Shown: piece after piece, positions 48,684 through 60,043 of the stretch
Layout: every line of letters begins with the position of its first letter
Numbering within the stretch: position 1 is the first letter of the stretch
NCBI GenBank assembly: GCA_022497155.1
Contig: MU385719.1
Span: 248,001 to 312,000 of the forward strand
Reading direction: 5' to 3'
From: Whalleya microplaca
Lineage: Eukaryota > Ascomycota > Sordariomycetes > Xylariales > Xylariaceae
DNA: 64,000 nt
Made by a program: the position numbers and the translations under genes
The notes under the pieces: model-generated
What the model was told of the DNA's origin: nothing
The model's input: the letters and a program-made list of their open reading frames with translations, nothing else
The model's database searches: none

Positions 48684-49635
48684 AAACTGGACTCTTGACG
48701 AATTGACACTTTGATGTTTGGATGCGCTGTCACGTCTATATAGGGTTGGGAGTTCTGCGACCTGGTGATTATGTTCTGGGCAATCTCGGTTGGCATTACA
48801 AAGAGCTATCTTGAGTACCGGGCGGGGAAAAGGAAATATTGCTGCATGTAGGGCTCTGTATTTAGAAACTTACTATATGAATTCACGAGAAGTCATCTGA
48901 GTCTAGTTTTCATGTCATGTGTATGTTGGTCTCAGTGAAAATTCTAAGCGTTGGCATTAGCTTTCTAAAATTTTCGCCTATACAGTCTGCTAGATAATGC
49001 TCTAAGTTTAAGTATTCTATCGAAACATTCTAAGCTCTGATTCGGATGCTTTGTGATTCTATATATTTATCCTCGAAACGTTATTAGGTTTTTAGTGTGA
49101 AGCAATTAGACGGCCTCAGCACTAAGGTGGTATCTATGGTCATCAGCAGTAGGTATATACTAGATGTCCGTAACATCTGTAGGTAATCCTCTAGAGTGTG
49201 TAATAATGTAAGTCTTGTAAACGAGGTTAGATTATTTTGTAGGGGTTTGAAATTGTCTATACAAATACCCTCAGGGTCTGACTGAGGAATCAGGGATCCT
49301 GCTCAGCCTGGTGATGCACAAGCATGTTTGTTTGCAAGGTGCTGACTGTACGACTGAAGCATCCTATAAGAATAGTTTAGTGAAATTGTGAAAGGTACTG
49401 GACGTCTCACTAAGTACGCCTGATACGATTTTGGAACAATCATTGGCTTTGAATATACCTTTCCAATAGTCACTGGTATGTACCAAGCCTATTGATTGCA
49501 TGATATGGCGGGATCATAGTACAGGCATGCTGGTCAAGACAGGAAGCGTGACACAGCCTTCAGGGAGGCAAAAATGGACCTTGATCCTCGATAACGAGTC
49601 TTGGAGGTTCCCACAACAGTCGATGTAGCTTCACT
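48684..49635. other. Intergenic, no gene seen
   Basis: AT-rich spacer between the Smr and DUF6594 genes, with no supported feature. Confidence 0.6.
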
Positions 49636-50734
49636 ATGGCCGAGCAACAAGCCCAACAGGCGCCCAAAACTGTCGATAGGGGATACCCATACCTCGCAAA
49701 ACTCTGGTCCAAGACCCAACTTGGAATAGCTAGAAAGTATAACGATCTTGCAATCCTGAATATCCTGTATCTACAAGCGGAACTTTGCCAGTTGGAAGAA
49801 GACCTGGCCCAAGAGCAGCAGATAGATCGGGCATCGAGTGGCGATGGACGGTATTATGACTGGGACTGGTGGCTAATGCCCTATTCAAATATGGACAAGG
49901 ATAAAAAGCAGTGGGAGCTTGTTCTTAAGATTCGCCAGACACTTCATGAGTATCGTAAGGATAAGTAAACTGGTAAGGCTAGATAGAAGTTAAAGCTGGC
50001 TAACTTGCCTTAATATAGATCACGCTATCCTCCAATATGCACAGATCTCGTCTTTGCGGCAACCCACCGAGAGCCAGCGCAAAGACATGTTCGACATCAT
50101 TGGCTCAGCATCGGCAAATGACAGACTTGGAAGATTTCGGTCTTTTGATTTGAGCGGAGATGATGGCCCTCGAGTATACGAAAGGGTTTACGCCCACGAT
50201 CTAGTACTCCTCGATGCAAAGGAGGAGGAGAACGATGCCCTCTCGAGGTTTCTTGTTCGACCGTTGCTCGAAATATTCCACTTATTCTGGCAGCGTAATA
50301 AGGTAAGCACCTTTAGAAGTTAGATAGACACCTTGATCTTTGTAGCTAATGTTACGCCAATCAGATGCCGATGTCGAAAGATTTAGAGAGTGCACCAGTC
50401 GGCGAGAATCGAACTCACGTCTGCCTTTACACGAAACATCAGTTTCAGATGCTCAACCATATAATCGGAGCCCTCTTCAGTGCAATCACCCCGCTGGCCT
50501 CCATGGTAATTCTATATTGCATTGAAAGCATGAAAGTCAAGCTTGCTCTTGTCTGTGTATTCACAGTCATCTTCACCCTTGCACTGAGCACACTTAGCAA
50601 GGCTTGTCGCATCGAAATATTTGCAGCGACGGCAGCGTAAGTTCTGAGCTTCGACACTGCAGTAGCAAATACTGAATCATAGCTACAGGTTTGCGTCAGT
50701 GCAGGTAGTGTGGATAAGCCAAACCGGGCATTGA
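49636..50734 (+). CDS. DUF6594 fungal membrane protein
   Basis: Four exons (49636-49954, 50019-50302, 50365-50636, 50689-50734) give 306 residues. The family pattern is visible: GYPYLAKLWSKTQLGIARKY near the N-terminus, LNILYLQAELCQLEEDL, LHEY|HHAILQYAQISSL across intron 1, a soluble middle region, and C-terminal membrane helices (GALFSAITPLASMVILYCIE; LALVCVFTVIFTLALSTLS; then FASVQVVWISQTGH). DUF6594 proteins are abundant in Pezizomycotina, often near HET genes; their function is unknown. The first exon reads past its donor into a stop (YRKDK), so the splice at TATC|GTAAGG is needed. No lesions are seen. Confidence 0.85.
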
Positions 50735-53031
50735 CTTCTACTAAGGGCAAGAATAGGGAAGTGGAAGCGAGTTTCTGACAACCTCGACAGTTAATCACTT
50801 CAACAAGCTCAGTCACAGAATACATTAACAGGCAATCGATTTTACGTGTGACAAGGAGCTTGTAGTGGAAAGTGGGTAGTAGCTGACAGTGTTTAAGTAG
50901 TTAATCACTAGTAATTAGCTGGTTGAGTGAATCACACAGTTCGGCCATCAAATGATAATGCAAGTTTACAAGTTATTTGAATTTCTAGAATCATGGCATC
51001 CTGTGTGTCATTCAACACTAGTTCAAGTACTTTCAGACATATGATCGAGCAGTCAACACTTCTTAACCGCAACCATATCAAGATTATCCGGCGCTGATGA
51101 CCTGTCTGAAGATGATGAGGCTTGTATTTAAAGAACTAGCTGGTGGGCTCATCATACAGTCTTTCCGTGACAATAACTTATTGTTCGTATAGGGATAGTT
51201 GAGAATGACAAGTCAAACCGCGTTAATGACAAATCCGAGGGACAGGAACAGCGAAGGGCAACGAAAGAAGAAATCCCGAATACTAAATCGGATAAACCGA
51301 AAATACAATCACAGACACAGATCAATTTTAAACAGTGTCCAACCAGAGTCCACTAGAAAAGAAGACGGCCGAATCCTCATATTGCCTATGACAAGAGAGA
51401 TGGAGCACAAATGCATGGTGCTTCAGGCTGCTTGTATCAGAGACGACTATATGGCTTTCATTGCTCTATATGGATTCATTTGATGTGCACAAATGTGGTG
51501 AAGAATTCAGACAGAGGGATTGTGCGAGGCGACTCAAAAGCCCTGTTATTGTGTGTCAAGTTGGACTCCGTCCTAATAGGCAGTCTATTGCGATTGGACT
51601 ATGGACCTCGTCACCTGTTTTTCTATATATACTCGTTTACTTTCTAAGCCGTTGTCTTATTTCGAGCTGCAACTTAGTAAAAGATGCGTGGATAATACCT
51701 ACTTGACCTAGAGTCATGACCATCAAAGCTTGAGGTGATGATTTGGTACGGAAATATTTGGCCACTACATATATACGTATATACGTATGTTTAAATATCA
51801 TATTTCAGGAAGCCTCATTGTCAAAACAGATATTACAACGTCTAGAGTCGTTCAACATAGATGATACGGAGGCTGGCCATGTTTGAACTATCAGACTAGA
51901 ATCAACAGATGACCATGGACAAAACTACGTAACAGTAGAGAAAGATATGAAGTAAAGTTGCCACGTCCGCATCAAACTCGATAAGACTTCAATCAGGTTG
52001 CTTTGCAGCCTCCTGTAAACTAGTTCATCTTTCCTCTCTTGAGGCAGTGACAAAAATCATTTCTGGGACCATCAGCGGCTACAAACCGTAACACATCTAC
52101 TCTGTGACAGATACATAGAAAACGAATGAGAGTTGTCTAAAGGGTATACAATAGTGACTGATATATCAACATGTGTGGTACTTGGTTTGATTTGATGGAC
52201 AGATATTCAACGTATGTGGCTCAGCATGTCGTGTATCCTAAGGAAGGCCATGATGTTATATCCTTTAATTGCTCTATTCAGAGTTAAACGCGCACACGAC
52301 CTAATGCTACCGAAATAATACCTGCAAGTTATAGCTATAGCTACTTATACTATAGTTATGTCTCCCACAATAGGGACCAAAGTCTAACCCCTAGGTACTA
52401 ACTGCTAGCCGTTCATAAGGCCCACTATCAAAATTATTTATCTGATTAAAAAAAACAAACGCAAGCGAAAGCCTTTACACAAGCAGTCTCATATCCCCTC
52501 CAGCTGTAATACTCAGCCGTTGGGTTACAATGGAGTAGACGCTATAGAGTTAGAAACTTAGCAGTTACCTAGCAGCCACAGTAGGATAAAACAGTCTAGG
52601 TAATCTATTTGAGTATACTGTAACCGGTACCCACATTGGCACAAACAAGGTGGTTTGAGATTGGCTGTTAGCAAACAGGATTGGAGTATATTTCCCATTA
52701 TTGACAAGCACAGCTGTCAGTATGGAGGTATTATTAGTTAATGTAGGTTCATGTTGAGGATGAACCTTACGTAATCCATACTTTTCACATTACGTCATCT
52801 CAGAACCTAGATTACAGAGGGCATAGATTGGCGATACGCTCGGACCATGATGTTGCTTACCTCAGGTCAACAGCCCGTTCTTCACCTCCATATGACAACA
52901 AAAAAAACATCACACTCGGAAGACCTTCGCAGCTGTCTGCAGCTGCAATTGTTGCCCATTCTCAATCTCGCATCACCGACCTGACTACCAACTGTCCGCC
53001 AGCAGGCGATATAAATCTCCCTGATCGCGCC
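50735..53031. other. Intergenic, no gene recognised
   Basis: Overlapping short plus-strand frames at 51.2-51.7 kb look like proteins only weakly and have no splice-consistent model. The frame of the downstream DUF3716 gene is open from 52828 but has no ATG before 53032. Confidence 0.5.
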
Positions 53032-54158
53032 ATGAAAGGGATCATTCAACCGATGCGTGGCCGCCCTAACAAAGTCACCAAACCTCCCGTCACACCACGC
53101 GGTAGGCCCGGCGGTGGTCGACGAGCCGGCGCCTCCGACGCGCTGGCCGTGAACCAGGATCCCGACCTGGAGCCCCACGATCTCGGCGGCCCTGACGACG
53201 AGCAGGACCAGCACCAGCACCCCCAGCACCAGCACCACCACGCCGCCTTCGACCCCGAGGCCGCCGCCGTGGCCGCCGCCGCCGCCGCCCAGCATCACCA
53301 CCAGCAACAGCAGCACCACCACCAGCAGCAGCTCGACCTGACTGCGGCTAGTATCCTCGCGAGCACGGTCCAGAACCCCAACGACCAGCACCCCGACCTT
53401 GGCGGCCCCCACCACCACCACCAGGTCGAGGGCGACGAGAAGGTGCCGACCACCGAGGAGCTGGCGCACCAGTCCGGCTACGAGAATGTCGTGGTCGAGA
53501 GCGCATTGGCCAAGCGTCTGTCGCGCGAGCCGGGCATGCGTCTGGCCCAGCAGCGCCGGCCGGAGCAGGTCCTCAACCTGGCGAGACGCAGCAACGTAGA
53601 GGCCCTGTTCGCGCACATTGCCGGCGAGCTGGCTGCTGTGCCGTGCAAGAACTGCCACAAGGGCCATGGGCCGTGGAACAGTTGCGTAATTGTCGATGGC
53701 CAGATGTGTGGGAGTTGCGCTAACTGCTGGTTCAACGCATCCGGGGCAAGATGTTCATTCCATGGTATGTGACTGACTCCCATCCCACCCAGCTACGAAA
53801 GCAAGCAAACCGTCGACTAACCACTTGTGTAGAAACGCGAAATCCTCAAGCCCACGGAGCGCCGGTCATGAGTGCCGAAGGTATCGGCTTCTCCATGCCT
53901 CCCGTTCCGCAGGCGGCCATGGCTCCTTTCAATTTCGCCTCTATCCCAGCGTCTGCTGACCCGGTTGTACGCTACACGGTAGAGCAAGCCATGGCTCAGG
54001 TCCGTAGCGCGGACAAGAAGACGAGACACATGCTCCTGGTCGAGGCCGCCGCGAGGCAACTCGCCTTCCAGATCACGGAGTACGAGGAAGCTCTCCAGGA
54101 GGAGCAAGATCATGCCGGCCCCCCGCAAGCCGTTATGAACGATCAGGATGGACCTTAG
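53032..54158 (+). CDS. DUF3716 cysteine-cluster protein with His/Gln/Ala low-complexity region
   Basis: Two exons (53032-53764 and 53833-54158) give 352 residues from the first in-frame ATG. An AT-hook-like basic start (RGRPNKV...TPRGRPGGGRR) is followed by His, Gln and Ala runs. A helical part (ALAKRLSREPGMRLAQQRR) leads to the DUF3716 cluster PCKNCHKGHGPWNSCVIV...MCGSCANCWFNASGARCSFH. Its regularly spaced Cys and His residues suggest metal binding. The second exon ends with a predicted helix (LLVEAAARQLAFQITEYEEA). DUF3716 occurs in fungal proteins, often in possible regulators; no function is established. The frame is open upstream to 52828, so an extra 5' exon is possible. Confidence 0.8.
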
Positions 54159-55698
54159 ACCGGACCTCGCAATGGAACTCGGAATGGACCTCGGCTCAGA
54201 CCTTTGAGATCGATGCCACCATCCCGTGTTGACGGTGTGGTGAAAAAAGAGCAAGGCTTGGGAAAGGGTTCTTAGCAATAGCATGCTAACTTTGCTTAAT
54301 GAGGCTTGGCCGAAATAGATTGTTCAAGTTATTAATACTTGTATGGAGTTTTACTCTTTTCTGCTATTACGCGGAGGCTTTGGGTTGGGGACTTGCGCTC
54401 AGAGAACTCTAGAAGTTTTTCCTCGGGAATGCGTTGTTGTGTTGGTGAGGGTTGCCTCCCATTCCTCGGGAGGTGTGGAGTTCAGGTCTAGTCTGAAGAA
54501 CTTCCTGGCAAGGAATTGACCACCGGTACACCCTCGATTCATAGGTACTTGCCTTTGATGGATAATCACGAGCTGAGAACAATAAACTGAGTTTTACATT
54601 GAAGGACTTGAATGAGATGTGAGAAGATCTTTATTAATTCAATGGAGGAACTCTTGCCAGTCTGGTACATGAATTGAAACTATAGAAGAATTTGATTTCC
54701 TCCACTCAACCCCGACCTTTCTACTATATAGTCAGTAGGTGTTCTTTATCTGGAGTAGCAAAGTCCAAGACTTTATAGCACGTAGAACTTTTGACATTTG
54801 GAGTTGTACAGATACTAGACGTTGTAAAGACCTTAGCGCTGCCATTGCCGTAGATGGTCACTCTACATCTTAGGTTATTATGTTTACATAAGCACACAAG
54901 GTTTACCATCTTGCAATTGTAGTCACATGTTTATAATTTGCTATGGGTACTCCCTGGATTTCAATGCTCATGGTAACTTTCGTGAAGCTTTGACCCGAAA
55001 TGATTGTATTTGTCACAGAATTTCCAATGGGCCCGCACATATGTAATTTATTAGAGGTGTATTGGTTCTATCAACAGTGAGGCACAGCTACACTCAGACT
55101 GCTTTATATAATTGCTTTGCCGTTCTGCATTTTGTTGAGCCTTATTTCCTTAGCCCAACAATACGATCGTTACCCAGCTCTTTACCCCAACCCGCCGCCT
55201 TGCCGTTTTTAAGGGTAAGCCTAGCTTGATTTGCTATCTGACGTGACAACCAGGTTAGAAAGACCACATGGTTAGTAGTAGTTCACTTCGTGGAGTATCC
55301 TCATGAACATCCCAAACCCATACATCTTCGTCTCTTGACAACATGTCACTCACACCCTTCTACCTCGATGACCAAGATCAAGTCAGAGTTAGGATCGCTC
55401 GTGAGTCCACGGGCGTTATTGCCAACGTATATATCTTTCACCTCGTGAGTGTATAAACTGCCCGTTTAGGCATAAGGAAAAGGGAAGAGAGATTAGGCAT
55501 CGCGTAACAAGAAGCCAGTCCTCCCAACTCCGTGATTATGAAACTTCATTTTCCCGCCAGTTAAATGCAACGCCTAAAGCACTAAAGTGAACCTAGTCCA
55601 GAGCTTGATAGGTCAGGTGTAATTTTCCATAGTCTACAACCAGCCGCAAGCTCAATGCCTATTTGGTCGTCGTGAATTGCCACGCCATCTTGCTTCGC
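54159..55698. other. Intergenic, no gene seen
   Basis: 3' flanks of the DUF3716 gene and the convergent sphingolipid reductase gene. No supported frame. Confidence 0.55.
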
Positions 55699-56873
55699 TC
55701 AAGCCTTGATATGTTTCATGCGATAATTGGCCGGATGGCCGTTCTTCGTGGCATATTTCCTGACCTTGCCAAATATGTCGGGCAGCACGAATATCCATAT
55801 GAAGGGGACGAAGCAGGCCATGATAGTATCCAAGACCAAATTGGTCCTCGGCGAGCCACCTAAGACGCCCCAGCGGAAGATATGTCCCAAGAACGCCACA
55901 GTAATGAAGAAGTGTCCCTTCTCGAGCCCCTGGATGGCCTTCGCGGCAACGACATCCGGCGTCTGCACGGGGTCACCGTCCTCGATAATCTTGGTGATCT
56001 CCGGCTTCGTCTTGTTCTCGTTCTCGAAGCCCGGGCTCGAGATGCCGCCGGGTAACACCATGTGGACCTTCACTTTCTGCGGGTACATCTCCAGCTCCTG
56101 GACCAGCGTGTCGGCTAAACCGCGCAGTGCGCATTTGGCGGGTGTGTACGTGCCGTATCCGAGGACCGGGAAGAATGCTAGGACGGATGACGTGAAGATC
56201 AAGTGTTTCGGCTCCGGTACCACAGGCGCGTCGGGTGCGCACCATAACCGCAGCACGGCATGCGCCATCTCGGCACTCCCCCAGAAATTGATGTCCATGC
56301 TGTTGCGCGTCTGCAACAGTGGTGCCTCGAACCAGAAGTCTGGAGTAGATTTGCCCGCTACGCACCATACGACGTCGAGGGGCTGACCGTTGTTCCACGC
56401 CACGGCTTCGGCAAGAAGAGGGGCGGCATAATCGGGCTCCGAGACATCAGCTGAGATGTAGTGGAATCGCTGTGTCTGGGGATTGCGAGCTGCAGCCTGG
56501 GAGAATGCAATTAGTCTCGACTAAACATAGGCTAGATACAATAAAGTAATTGGCATACTTTTACCCCTGCCATCGCTTCCTCAAGCTTGCCAATATTCCG
56601 CGACACGAGGATCACGTTGGCACCTTTCGCAGCCATCTGTTGAGCTGCGCTCCTACCCATGCCCTCCGAAGCTCCCGTGATCAGGACGGTCTATATTCGA
56701 AGCATGGTTAGCAATGGCTCTAAGGCTAGACGGTTCGGTGTAGCTAAGCGTACCTTGCCCTCCACCGGCATGTGGTTTTTGCTCCAGAAGATACCCATCG
56801 TCAAAGCGGATACCAATGCGACGAGCCCAGCAATGGCTAAGGGTATCCAAGCAGAGGTTGGTATGTAGTCCAT
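55699..56873 (-). CDS. TSC10: 3-ketodihydrosphingosine reductase (Tsc10/KDSR)
   Basis: Three exons (56754-56873, 56559-56690, 55699-56496) give 349 residues. An N-terminal membrane helix (IPLAIAGLVALVSALTMGIF) places it in the ER. The Rossmann fold follows: TVLITGASEGMG (TGxxxGxG NADPH site), the catalytic Ser in FTSSVLAFFP and the YxxxK pair in YTPAKCALRG. Two hydrophobic stretches near the C-terminus (ITVAFLGHIFRWGVLGG; IMACFVPFIWIFVLPDIF) are typical of the family. The enzyme reduces 3-ketodihydrosphingosine to dihydrosphingosine, the second step of sphingolipid synthesis. The gene is divergent from SAS10 with 433 bp between the starts. All catalytic residues are present. Confidence 0.93.
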
Positions 56874-57306
56874 GAGGGAGTGACTAAAGTGAGGAGAGAA
56901 TTAGGGAAGCTGAGAATCGATGCTCGAAGTAATAAATCACACCGAGTGCCCACCTGGTCAAGTTATACATGTACGGACAGGGGTCTTTTATTAGGGGTGC
57001 CAACATCTACATACCTTACATCCTCCGTACTACATAGTAGAGCTGCTAGGCTTGAGTATGCATGTACCTAGGTATCTCTCAGGGGCTCCACCAAAGCTCC
57101 ACTGGTCGTGCTATCGATTCCGAGTGTCCTTATCGGGTTCTTATCGGCTCCTTATCAGATCTCCCATAATCGATAAGCAATTGAACCAGTAAAAAAAGTT
57201 CTACCATAACCCTCCAAGAAGTCGAAGGCTACCTGAAGCCTCAATAACATACTTGCAACAACTTTATTCTCAGCAACGAGTGGTACCTTTGACCAAATTA
57301 TAAAAA
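56874..57306. other. Shared divergent promoter of TSC10 and SAS10
   Basis: 433 bp without a gene. GTACCTAGGTAT occurs at 57063-57074, and a CTTATCGG/CTTATCAG repeat lies near 57130-57160. Confidence 0.6.
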
Positions 57307-59145
57307 ATGGGCAAGAAGAGAAAGGCTTCTAGCGGCCCTTCACAGCCAAAGGGTCCTCGCGAGTATGATCCCGCCGATGCGAGACTCGGTCCGGTCACTA
57401 CCCATGAAGACCTAGCCGATTCGGAAGACGAGTACTTTATGAACAAGGACCAGATTCTCTTCGACGATGGCCCCAAATCCAAGAAACAGAAGCGCTTAGA
57501 AGAGGATGAGGCTTTTCTAGACAACTCCGAAGAGGAAGCCCTCGATTACGATGACGACGAGTCTGACGAGGAAGAGGACGATTACGCTCGCAAGCCTAAA
57601 AAGTCAAGCAAGTCGCAGGATGAGGATGGAGACGAGTCTGCACGGGGAGAAGAGGAGGAAGGAGATTCCGGCTGGTGGGGTTCATCAAGGAAGGAATACT
57701 ACAATGCTGATAACCCTGAAACGGAGGTTGATGCTCTGGAGGAGGAGCAGGAGGCTCGGCGACTACAGAAGAAGAAACTGGCAAAGATGTCGGAAAGCGA
57801 CTTCATCTTCAACGAAGACGAGTGGCTTGCTCCCGAAGCCGAAGACGCCGATCAGAACGAGGTCGTCACCGAGGTCCTGAAGGATATCGAGATCCCCGCT
57901 GATATGGCCGCGGAAGAAAGATATCGCCTTTTGCGCACAAGATATCCCGAGTTCGACTATTTGGCAGACGAACTCCAGCAATTGCAACCTCTTCTCGTAA
58001 GCCTTCAGAAGCCAGCCGAAGGCCAACCCCCCAAATCGCTAGCAGTAGTCAAGTATCGGATCCTAGGCTGTTACGTCGCAACACTTGCCATGTACTTTGC
58101 TACCCTGACATCTCCGGCCAGGGATGCCAATGGTGCCGCAAAGGCTTTGGATCCGGCGGAGTTGCGAGATCACGAGGTCATGGCAACGCTTTTGGAATGC
58201 CGAGACGCCTGGAAGAAGGTGGAGCATCTGAAGACTTCGGATGCGGTTCAATCAGCCGGAAGCTTATTATCCCCGCCGGAAGAGGTGTCTCTTGAGGAAG
58301 AAGTTGCGGCAGTACCTAAACCTTCGAAGGAATTAATTAAGGATGCCAGGGAGAAGAAAGCTAAAGCTAAAGCGGCCCGCAAAGCCAAGGCGATTGAAGA
58401 GTCACTTGCTGATCTCGATGGCCTTGTCACAACCGATAAGAAACAGAAGAGGAAGGCGAAACTCGAAGCTGCAGCCCAAGACAACCACTCGGACTTCGGA
58501 GAGGAAGAGAGCCTCGACGCTAAGACCGCCGCCGAGAAAGCAGCTCGGAAGAAGAGCCTCAGGTTCTATACGTCTCAGATCGTGCAGAAGGCCAACCGTC
58601 GGGCAGACGCTGGCAGAGACGCTGGTGGCGACATGGACATTCCGTATCGAGAACGCCTCAAGGATAGGCAAGCTCGCCTCAACGCCGAGGCAGAGAAGCG
58701 CGGCAAAAAGGGGTCTAAGATCGGTGCTGATCTTGGAGACGCCAGCGACGAAGAAGATCAACGAGTTGCCCACGCCGTCAGAGATGACGAAGATGAATAC
58801 TACGACATGGTCGCCGCGGCTTCAAGCAAACGGAAGGGGGAGAAGGAGGCTAGATCTGCCGCGCTTGCGGCGGCTAGCAAGGCCGACCGCGTGGTCCAGA
58901 CCGAGGAGATAGGCGAGGACGGGAAACGCAAGATCACATATGCGATAGAGAAGAACAAGGGGCTCGCGCCGAGGCGGAAGAAGGACGTCAGGAACCCCAG
59001 AGTGAAGAAGAGGAAGGCGTATGACGAGAAGCAGAAGAAGCTGCGGAGTATGAAGGCCATGTACAAGGGTGGCGAGGGCCGTGGTGGATATAAGGGCGAG
59101 CTGACCGGTATCAAGCCTGGTTTGATCAAGAGCGTCAAGTTGTAG
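57307..59145 (+). CDS. SAS10: Sas10/Utp3 small-subunit processome protein
   Basis: A single exon of 612 residues, starting with AAAAAATGGGC. The N-terminal third is strongly acidic (DYDDDESDEEEDD) with an SEDEYFMNKDQ motif. The Sas10/Utp3/C1D domain lies around residues 200-330 (EERYRLLRTRYPEFDYLADE, LQPLLVSL, KYRILGCYVATLAMYFA). The C-terminal Sas10 block is well kept (NKGLAPRRKKDVRNPRVKKR, RSMKAMYKGGEGRGGYKGE and final GIKPGLIKSVKL). The protein works in U3-dependent 18S rRNA processing in the nucleolus. The gene is intronless and looks intact. Confidence 0.95.
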   Translation: MGKKRKASSGPSQPKGPREYDPADARLGPVTTHEDLADSEDEYFMNKDQILFDDGPKSKKQKRLEEDEAFLDNSEEEALDYDDDESDEEEDDYARKPKKSSKSQDEDGDESARGEEEEGDSGWWGSSRKEYYNADNPETEVDALEEEQEARRLQKKKLAKMSESDFIFNEDEWLAPEAEDADQNEVVTEVLKDIEIPADMAAEERYRLLRTRYPEFDYLADELQQLQPLLVSLQKPAEGQPPKSLAVVKYRILGCYVATLAMYFATLTSPARDANGAAKALDPAELRDHEVMATLLECRDAWKKVEHLKTSDAVQSAGSLLSPPEEVSLEEEVAAVPKPSKELIKDAREKKAKAKAARKAKAIEESLADLDGLVTTDKKQKRKAKLEAAAQDNHSDFGEEESLDAKTAAEKAARKKSLRFYTSQIVQKANRRADAGRDAGGDMDIPYRERLKDRQARLNAEAEKRGKKGSKIGADLGDASDEEDQRVAHAVRDDEDEYYDMVAAASSKRKGEKEARSAALAAASKADRVVQTEEIGEDGKRKITYAIEKNKGLAPRRKKDVRNPRVKKRKAYDEKQKKLRSMKAMYKGGEGRGGYKGELTGIKPGLIKSVKL

Positions 59146-60043
59146 AGTCTTTCAACTGCCAATACCAAAAGTTGTTATCCAGGTTTTTTGTTGTTCAGTC
59201 ACCTCGTTTCTATCAGTGAGATGTTATTGCCTTGAGTGAATATACGTTGGGACTATAGAACAATGCCCAGCACCTTGGAGTACAAAGCAAAATTGAGTTG
59301 GGAAAAGGTTAAGCTCGATATTCAGTCACTTTTCCCAACTTGATACAAATGAGCTAATAGTACTAATAGCGCTATTGGGAATCAAACCTAACTCGCTCTA
59401 TATAGTCACGACCGATAAGTTGAAAATCAGTGCTACACACTTCTGATTTTTTTTCTTTTTTAAATCTTCGGTTGCTATTTAATTGAGTCACTTAGTCTAG
59501 CTGTTTACATACCCAGGTAAGCTTAGCCACGTCTAAGCTATTCGACCACAAAAGGAGTTGATAACCTCGTATGTTACAGGTTGTTGTTGCACACAGACAG
59601 GAGAAGAGAACCTTAACTATTATACCTATGTCTTAATCCCTTAACAATTATCGACCAATCAGATCTATGAAAACACTTAACAGAGACTTTTGCAGTCGTT
59701 CTAGTGCGAGATTAGAGTTCAAGGTCAACCCCGAATTCAACTTCATATGTAAGTAAAGGTCCTACCTACCTGACGATAGTTATAAACATTTTCCAATAAA
59801 GATATAGAGCGTCGATGGACCCCTGACAACTACCTGGTCGCTTAAGGCTTGACCCCTGGGCAGTTGAGGTCCACTAATGCAGTGCGTATACGGAAGTTGC
59901 CTTGTTCTCAGCTGGGCCCCATATGTAAGTATTTGCATGCTTATAAATGCAGCTGAGCCTTGTCTGCCTACCTTCACTTCTTTTTACTCTGCCGCACTTT
60001 TATCAACACTTTTTATATCATTCCATCGTATATTAACTGGAAG
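59146..60043. other. Intergenic, contains copy 2 of a dispersed repeat
   Basis: No gene. A short repeat at 59350-59404 is shared with 37850-37907. Confidence 0.55.
59350..59404. repeat. Dispersed short repeat, copy 2
   Basis: AATGAGCTAATAG, then AATAGCGCTATTGGGAATCA, then AACCTAACTCGCTCTATATA, in the same order and orientation as copy 1. Most differences are transitions plus a small gap. Confidence 0.65.

Noticed and set aside
50395..50430. tRNA-like GAATCGAACTCACGTC segment
   Set aside because: It lies inside an exon of the DUF6594 gene (GENRTHVCLY) and the arms do not fold into a tRNA.
51199..51720. Overlapping plus-strand frames as a gene
   Set aside because: No family recognised, frames change without usable introns, and the composition resembles AT-rich intergenic DNA.
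52882..53667. 261-codon minus-strand frame opposite the DUF3716 gene
   Set aside because: It mirrors the His/Gln/Ala-rich coding exon; the plus frame has the conserved Cys cluster and correct splicing.
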